Below, one piece after another: positions 60,194 to 64,000 of a stretch of DNA of 64,000 nucleotides. Both the position numbers and the translations under genes were made by a program. The notes under the pieces are model-generated. The model saw only the letters and a program-made list of their open reading frames with translations. It made no database searches and had not been told where the DNA came from. The first letter of the stretch is position 1; each line of letters begins with the position of its first letter. Origin of the DNA: Mycobacterium sp. E796. Its GTDB lineage: Bacteria; Actinomycetota; Actinomycetes; Mycobacteriales; Mycobacteriaceae. The stretch is taken from assembly GCF_001672815.1 (NCBI RefSeq), contig NZ_LZKK01000321.1:1-64000 (forward strand), read 5' to 3'.

Positions 60194-61033
60194 ATGTGTC
60201 GGTGGGTTGGATATCTGGGCAGTGCGATCGCGCCGCGGGAGTTGTTGCACGATCCGCCCCGCTCACTGATCGAGCAGAGCCGCAGGCACGCGCCGAACAT
60301 GGAGATCCCCAACGGCGACGGCACTGGGCTCGGCTGGTACGAGCACCGGGCCGAACCGGCGCTTTTTCGCAGCATCACTCCGGCGTGGGGCGACGAAAAC
60401 CTTTTGGAACTGGCCACCGAGATTCGCACGCCCCTGTTCCTCGCGCACGTGCGGGCTGGGACCGGGACTCCCGTGCAGCAGACCAATTGCCACCCGTTCC
60501 GCTACCGCAACTGGCTCTTCGTGCACAACGGACACGTCGGCGGCTATCAACGGTTGCGGCGGAACCTGCTGCTGGCCGTGCACCCCGACTTGTTCGGCAA
60601 CATTGCGGGATCGACCGATTCGGAGTTGATGTTTCACCTCGCGCTGACGTTCGGCCTCGCCGATGACCCGGTCACCGGGATCGCGCGGATGGCAGGTTTC
60701 GTCGAGGCGATCGCCGCTACGGCCGGCGTCGATGAGCCGGCCCTGCAGATGACGGTCGGGGTCAGCGACGGCACGCGACTCTACGCCGTCCGTTACGCCA
60801 GCGGACCCGAAGCCAATTCGCTGTTCGTAAGCGAAGATCCGGCGTCCGTGCGGATGCTCTACCCGGACGACGAGGGATCCGAGCACTTCGCCGACGATTC
60901 CCGCGTGGTGGTGTCCGAACCGTTGACCCATCTGCCGGGGATGTGGCGGGAAGTGCCGGCCGGGACGGCACTGACCGTCGGCCGGGACGTCGAAGAGCGC
61001 GCCTTCCGGCCCATCGCCCCCACGGCGGCCTGA
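60194..61033 (+). CDS. class II glutamine amidotransferase (EgtC-like)
   Basis: A 279-residue Ntn-hydrolase. Cys2 after the initiator Met (MCRWVGYLG) would be the catalytic nucleophile, and FLAHVRAGTGTPVQQTNCHP and FVHNGHVGGYQRLRR are the glutamine-binding segments. This is the GATase-2 family, including EgtC of ergothioneine biosynthesis and DUG3-like amidases. No other egt genes are adjacent, so the acceptor is unknown. RBS AAGGAGAG lies before ATG. Confidence 0.9.
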   Translation: MCRWVGYLGSAIAPRELLHDPPRSLIEQSRRHAPNMEIPNGDGTGLGWYEHRAEPALFRSITPAWGDENLLELATEIRTPLFLAHVRAGTGTPVQQTNCHPFRYRNWLFVHNGHVGGYQRLRRNLLLAVHPDLFGNIAGSTDSELMFHLALTFGLADDPVTGIARMAGFVEAIAATAGVDEPALQMTVGVSDGTRLYAVRYASGPEANSLFVSEDPASVRMLYPDDEGSEHFADDSRVVVSEPLTHLPGMWREVPAGTALTVGRDVEERAFRPIAPTAA

Positions 61034-61037
61034 TAAC

Positions 61038-61850
61038 TCAGGAGATCTCGTTCAACAAGCGGCGCGCAGCCTCGACGCAAGGGCGGAGGCGATCGATCGG
61101 ACTGACGCCGGCCAGCGCCAAAGACCTTCTCGGGACTTCGATTTCGATCACGATATCGGCGGGAAGCGCGGAAAGGATTTCGCGGAGCGGCAATTCACCC
61201 TCGCCGGGAACCATGCGTTCGAACATGGCTTCCTCCATGTAGTTATCGCCTCGCGGCGCCAGCGTCGTGTCGTTGACTTGGGCATATCCGATGTGGTTGG
61301 CTTCAATGGTCGCGATATCCGCGGCGGTCGAGCCGGATCGCACCAGGTGCATGGTGTCGATCAACAACCGAAAGTCGTTCCGCGCCACGTGTTCCCGGGC
61401 GGCCAGCGCGGTGGGCAGGTCGCCGATTGTCAGCCCCGGGACTGGTTCCACAACCGTCTGGATGCCGCGCTGGGCGGCGAGTTCCGTCAGGATCGCGAAC
61501 TGGTCAAACGTGCGGCCGAGGTCGGGGTCGAGGCTCACCACGTTGATCTGCGGAACGCCCAGGTCGGCCAGTGCGTCGAGATCGCCTGCGAAATGCCGCA
61601 TCTCGGCGCCGGGCAGCACCAGGAACCCGTCGCCGAGCGAGATCGTGACGCCACGGTTGTCCAACGCGGCCCGCACATCTCGCCGCAACGGCGCGTCCTT
61701 GAGCGAGAACGGCGGATAGCCGAGCGGAACCAGCGGAAGACCGCGCACAACCGCCGACATGTAGCGGCAACCGAGGTCGGCGGTGAGATCGACGAATTCC
61801 ACTGGGGGAAGGCCGAAGCCGCCGAGGAATCCGACACCGAGGCGGTCCAT
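61038..61850 (-). CDS. sugar phosphate isomerase/epimerase-family TIM barrel
   Basis: A 270-residue xylose isomerase-like barrel. It begins MDRLGVGFLGGFGLPPVEFV; metal-ligand residues are Glu in VVEPVPGLTIGDLP, Asp-His in FRLLIDTMHLVRSG, and the YAQVNDTTLAP strand. The final DIVIEIEVPRR Glu completes the site. It may isomerise or epimerise a keto sugar or related compound. It overlaps neither neighbour: convergent with the GATase gene (4 bases apart), and one base after the lipoprotein stop. Confidence 0.88.
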   Translation of the reverse strand: MDRLGVGFLGGFGLPPVEFVDLTADLGCRYMSAVVRGLPLVPLGYPPFSLKDAPLRRDVRAALDNRGVTISLGDGFLVLPGAEMRHFAGDLDALADLGVPQINVVSLDPDLGRTFDQFAILTELAAQRGIQTVVEPVPGLTIGDLPTALAAREHVARNDFRLLIDTMHLVRSGSTAADIATIEANHIGYAQVNDTTLAPRGDNYMEEAMFERMVPGEGELPLREILSALPADIVIEIEVPRRSLALAGVSPIDRLRPCVEAARRLLNEIS

Positions 61851-61851
61851 G

Positions 61852-62445
61852 TTACGCGGGGCGGCCGGCCAATTGGGCCAACTGGTCGGCGGCCTGGGGT
61901 GTTTGGGTGGTCAACGCGATCTTCCCGGACGTCACCGGTTCCACGATGATCGGCGCCTCCAGAACCAGATCGTCGCGGATGAAGGCGACGTGGTCCTGCA
62001 GGTGGTTGGCGGTGAATGTCGCCCAGGTAGCCGCGGAAAGCGGGTCCATCGTCAGGCTCACCTCGTAGAAACCGGATGTCAGTGACGCCGGCGGGTCCAC
62101 GTGCGTCAGCGCCAATCGCATCGTTTCGGGGCCCAACGTATAGAGCGTGCTCCTGGCGAGGTCACAGGTAACCAGCACGGTGGTCGGTGCCACTGGGCTG
62201 GCCGGATTCGTGGCTGGGCACTTGTTGGGCGTCGTCGGCTGCGACTTCTGCACCGGCCGAACCGGCAACGGCTGGATGCTCACCGCGGGCGGCGGCGATG
62301 GGGTGGTCGTCGATGCCGCGGCGGTGCTTGGCGTGGTCGGGGAGGTGTGGTGCGGCGTCGATTGGCAGCCGGATATCGCCACACCGAGCAGCAGAAGGCT
62401 CATGAGGCCGCTGGCGCCGATCCAGGGCTGGCCACGATGAGTCAT
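61852..62445 (-). CDS. lipoprotein with SecDF P1-head-like domain
   Basis: A 197-residue exported protein. The signal peptide ends in a lipobox, LLLGVAISGCQS, so the Cys near residue 27 would carry a lipid. A Thr/Pro-rich linker follows. The C-terminal HLQDHVAFIRDDLVLEAPII with EPVTSGKIALTTQTPQAADQ and LAQLAG looks like the P1-head subdomain of SecD (strand-rich DxxVxxxP...SGxxxI). Similar lipoproteins occur in mycobacteria; function is unknown. It is upstream of the epimerase gene in the same direction. Confidence 0.82.
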   Translation of the reverse strand: MTHRGQPWIGASGLMSLLLLGVAISGCQSTPHHTSPTTPSTAAASTTTPSPPPAVSIQPLPVRPVQKSQPTTPNKCPATNPASPVAPTTVLVTCDLARSTLYTLGPETMRLALTHVDPPASLTSGFYEVSLTMDPLSAATWATFTANHLQDHVAFIRDDLVLEAPIIVEPVTSGKIALTTQTPQAADQLAQLAGRPA

Positions 62446-62499
62446 CGCACCACACTCTCAGCCGAGAGCCCGGCGCGTCGGTAGGACACGCTCTTTACT

Positions 62500-62524
62500 G
62501 ACACTACGAATATAGAGTAGTGTC
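62500..62524. promoter_or_regulatory. inverted repeat before the TetR gene
   Basis: GACACTAC (62500-62507) and GTAGTGTC (62517-62524) are exact reverse complements flanking GAATATAGA. The inner string ACGAATATAGAGTAG (62506-62520) recurs, with two changes, before the P450 gene. It lies 20 bases upstream of ATG 62545, a good autoregulatory operator position. Confidence 0.6.
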
Positions 62525-62544
62525 CCGCTCCGGGATACCCTGCG

Positions 62545-63237
62545 ATGGACAAACGACGAAAGCCCAACCCCACCGAACGCCGCCGCGACCTGTGCGACGC
62601 GGCGATCCATCTGTTGGCCCAGGAGGGCGCCAAGGGGTTGAGTCATCTCAAGGTCGACCGCCAGGCCGGCGTCCCGGACGGCACGACCTCGTTCTATTTC
62701 CGGACCCGCTCGGCGCTGCTGCGCGCCGCGGCCGAGCGGCTGGCGGAGCTGGATTTGGCGACATTGCAGTCCGTGGCGGACGTGGCCGGGCATGCCGACG
62801 GACAGCGAAACCACCCGTCGCCGTCGCGGTTGTCTCAGGTGGTGATCCAGGCCGGGAACGAACCGCAATTGTCGCGGACCAGGGCCCGCTACGAGCTGAC
62901 CATGCAGGCCACGCGCGATCCGGCGGTCGCGGCGATCCTGCAGGAGGCCACGGACGCGTTCACCAAGCTGCACCGCGAAATCCTGGTGCAGCTCATGCCG
63001 CGCGGCGCCGACCTGGAGCCGGCCGTGGTCGAGGACCTGAGCAACATCACGCTCACCTTCATCAACGGTCTGCTGCTGCGTTTCGCCCATGGCGACCGAA
63101 TCATCGACAGTCCCGAGCAGCTCGACGGGATTCTGGCGGCCATCGCCACCGGCATCCTGAAGAACCCCAACAAGGGCCGGCTGACCGAGCCCGTCGGGTC
63201 GTCGGCTCAAAGCCTTGCCAGAGCACCCGCCATATGA
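62545..63237 (+). CDS. TetR family transcriptional regulator
   Basis: A 230-residue regulator. The DNA-binding region starts RRRDLCDAAIHLLAQEGAKG and includes HLKVDRQAGVPDGTTSFYFR, the TetR helix-turn-helix, then TRSALLRAAAERL. The C-terminal ligand-binding domain is normal in length with a short basic tail. It lies upstream of the P450 gene in the same direction, with matching motifs in front of both genes, so it probably regulates that P450 and itself. Confidence 0.92.
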   Translation: MDKRRKPNPTERRRDLCDAAIHLLAQEGAKGLSHLKVDRQAGVPDGTTSFYFRTRSALLRAAAERLAELDLATLQSVADVAGHADGQRNHPSPSRLSQVVIQAGNEPQLSRTRARYELTMQATRDPAVAAILQEATDAFTKLHREILVQLMPRGADLEPAVVEDLSNITLTFINGLLLRFAHGDRIIDSPEQLDGILAAIATGILKNPNKGRLTEPVGSSAQSLARAPAI

Positions 63238-63243
63238 TTCTCT

Positions 63244-63282
63244 ACGAGAATAGAGTAGGCGCAACGTATTTAAGCGATACGT
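63244..63282. promoter_or_regulatory. repeat of the TetR motif plus a second inverted repeat before the P450 gene
   Basis: ACGAGAATAGAGTAG (63244-63258) copies the motif at 62506-62520 with two changes. It overlaps ATTCTC-TAC-GAGAAT, an exact inverted repeat. ACGTAT (63264-63269) and ATACGT (63277-63282) form another pair. All lie within 120 bases of the P450 start. Confidence 0.55.
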
Positions 63283-63360
63283 ATAAATTATTGGGCCCGA
63301 TTCCGTCGCCGACGGACAGCTCAGTGGATAGGTGAAAATGCAGGCGCTAGGAGGGATTTC

Positions 63361-64000
63361 GTGACGGCGAGCACGGACAGTGATGTTCATTTCGACCCGT
63401 ACGACGTCGAGCTGATTGCCGACCCGTATCCGATGTTCGCGCGCCTGCGGGACGAGGCGCCGCTCTACTACAACGCCGAATACGACTTTTATGCGCTGAG
63501 CCGCTACGCCGATGTCAACAAGGCCCTGATCGACAACGGCACCTACAGCTCGGCCCGAGGCGTGATCCTCGAGTTGATCAAGGCCAACCTCGAAATCCCT
63601 TCGGGCATGCTGATCTTCGAAGACCCCCCGATCCACGACGTGCACCGCAAGCTGTTGTCGCGGATGTTCACCCCCCGCAAGATCAACGCGTTGGAGCCGA
63701 TGATCCGGGACTTCTGCGCGCAGCTCCTGGATCCCCTAGTGGGGTCGGGGCGATTCGACTTCGTCACCGATCTCGGTGCGATCATGCCGATGAAGGTCAT
63801 CAGCATGCTGCTCGGGATTCCCGAGGAAGATCAGGAGTACATCCGCGATCGCGGGAACGCCCAGCTACGCACCGAGCCCGGCAAGCCGATGAGTGCCGCC
63901 GAGCATGGCTTGTCGGTGGGCGAGCAATTCGAGGCCTACATCGACTGGCGTGCCGAGCATCCGTCCGACGACATCATGACCGAGCTGCTCAACGTGGAGT
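63361..64000 (+). CDS. cytochrome P450, N-terminal part (runs off the window)
   Basis: The first 213 codons of a P450. HFDPYDVELIADPYPMFARL is the standard mycobacterial opening, followed by YNAEYDFYALSRYADVNKAL, the B-helix region, and FEDPPIHDVHRKLLSRMFTP, the C-helix with heme-propionate His/Arg contacts. The I-helix and heme-Cys loop lie beyond the window. GTG 63361 has AGGAGGG 7 bases upstream. Downstream of the TetR gene with shared motifs. Electron transfer would need a ferredoxin, for example the one at 4.6 kb (speculative). Confidence 0.92.
   Translation, partial: MTASTDSDVHFDPYDVELIADPYPMFARLRDEAPLYYNAEYDFYALSRYADVNKALIDNGTYSSARGVILELIKANLEIPSGMLIFEDPPIHDVHRKLLSRMFTPRKINALEPMIRDFCAQLLDPLVGSGRFDFVTDLGAIMPMKVISMLLGIPEEDQEYIRDRGNAQLRTEPGKPMSAAEHGLSVGEQFEAYIDWRAEHPSDDIMTELLNVE

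Overview
This is a high-GC actinobacterial chromosome segment, almost certainly from a nontuberculous Mycobacterium (inference). The signs are two mycofactocin-coupled short-chain dehydrogenases, F420-dependent oxidoreductases (PPOX, Ddn-type and LLM-type), a WS/DGAT acyltransferase, an FHA-ABC transporter matching the Rv1747 architecture, an MMPL exporter, a Ser/Thr kinase with a Pro-rich outer tail, an EspR-like regulator and many lipid/steroid-type catabolic genes. No rRNA, tRNA or CRISPR array was seen. The window opens in a partial gene and closes inside a cytochrome P450.

Layout. 0-11.3 kb: redox catabolism (SDRs, a Baeyer-Villiger monooxygenase (BVMO), ferredoxin, thioesterase, two amidohydrolases with a TetR), scarred by a TnpB-like gene, an IS21 IstB remnant and a 16-codon SDR stub. 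11.3-25.4 kb: C-C-type hydrolase, cupin, WS/DGAT, small orphan genes, a 3'-truncated LLM gene, a molybdopterin oxidoreductase, a Gln-rich membrane protein, a type III PKS with an ICMT-like methyltransferase, and the FHA-ABC transporter. 25.8-38.8 kb: two divergent operons around a TetR gene with a 20-bp perfect palindrome. The leftward operon holds the TetR, a ferritin-like protein, a CMD protein, an SMP-30-like protein and a hydrolase killed by one in-frame stop. The rightward nine-gene operon (two acyl-CoA dehydrogenases, two MaoC-like proteins, thiolase-like protein, DUF35, hydrolase, BVMO, CoA ligase) resembles the mycobacterial igr/Chs steroid side-chain logic with an added BVMO.

38.8-43.7 kb: the most unusual segment. 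A roughly 4.7-kb block (EspR-like XRE regulator, ImmA/IrrE metalloprotease and MAB_1171c/DUF6545-like membrane protein in one tightly coupled operon, plus a divergent MMPL transporter) lies between two 117-bp direct repeats. Each repeat is the 3' end of a DMT-type transporter gene; one copy completes that gene and the other is an orphan remnant. This looks like an integrated or duplicated island without a recombinase gene. 43.6-64 kb: the transporter, an SDR, a PadR-controlled operon with tandem palindromic operators, small membrane proteins, a CoA ligase plus class II aldolase pair, an amidohydrolase, a kinase, hydrolases, a divergent nitronate monooxygenase/sulfatase pair with GTGAAGC operator sites, a Gfo/Idh-metallopeptidase-glutamine amidotransferase run, a lipoprotein, and a TetR gene whose putative operator recurs before the terminal P450.
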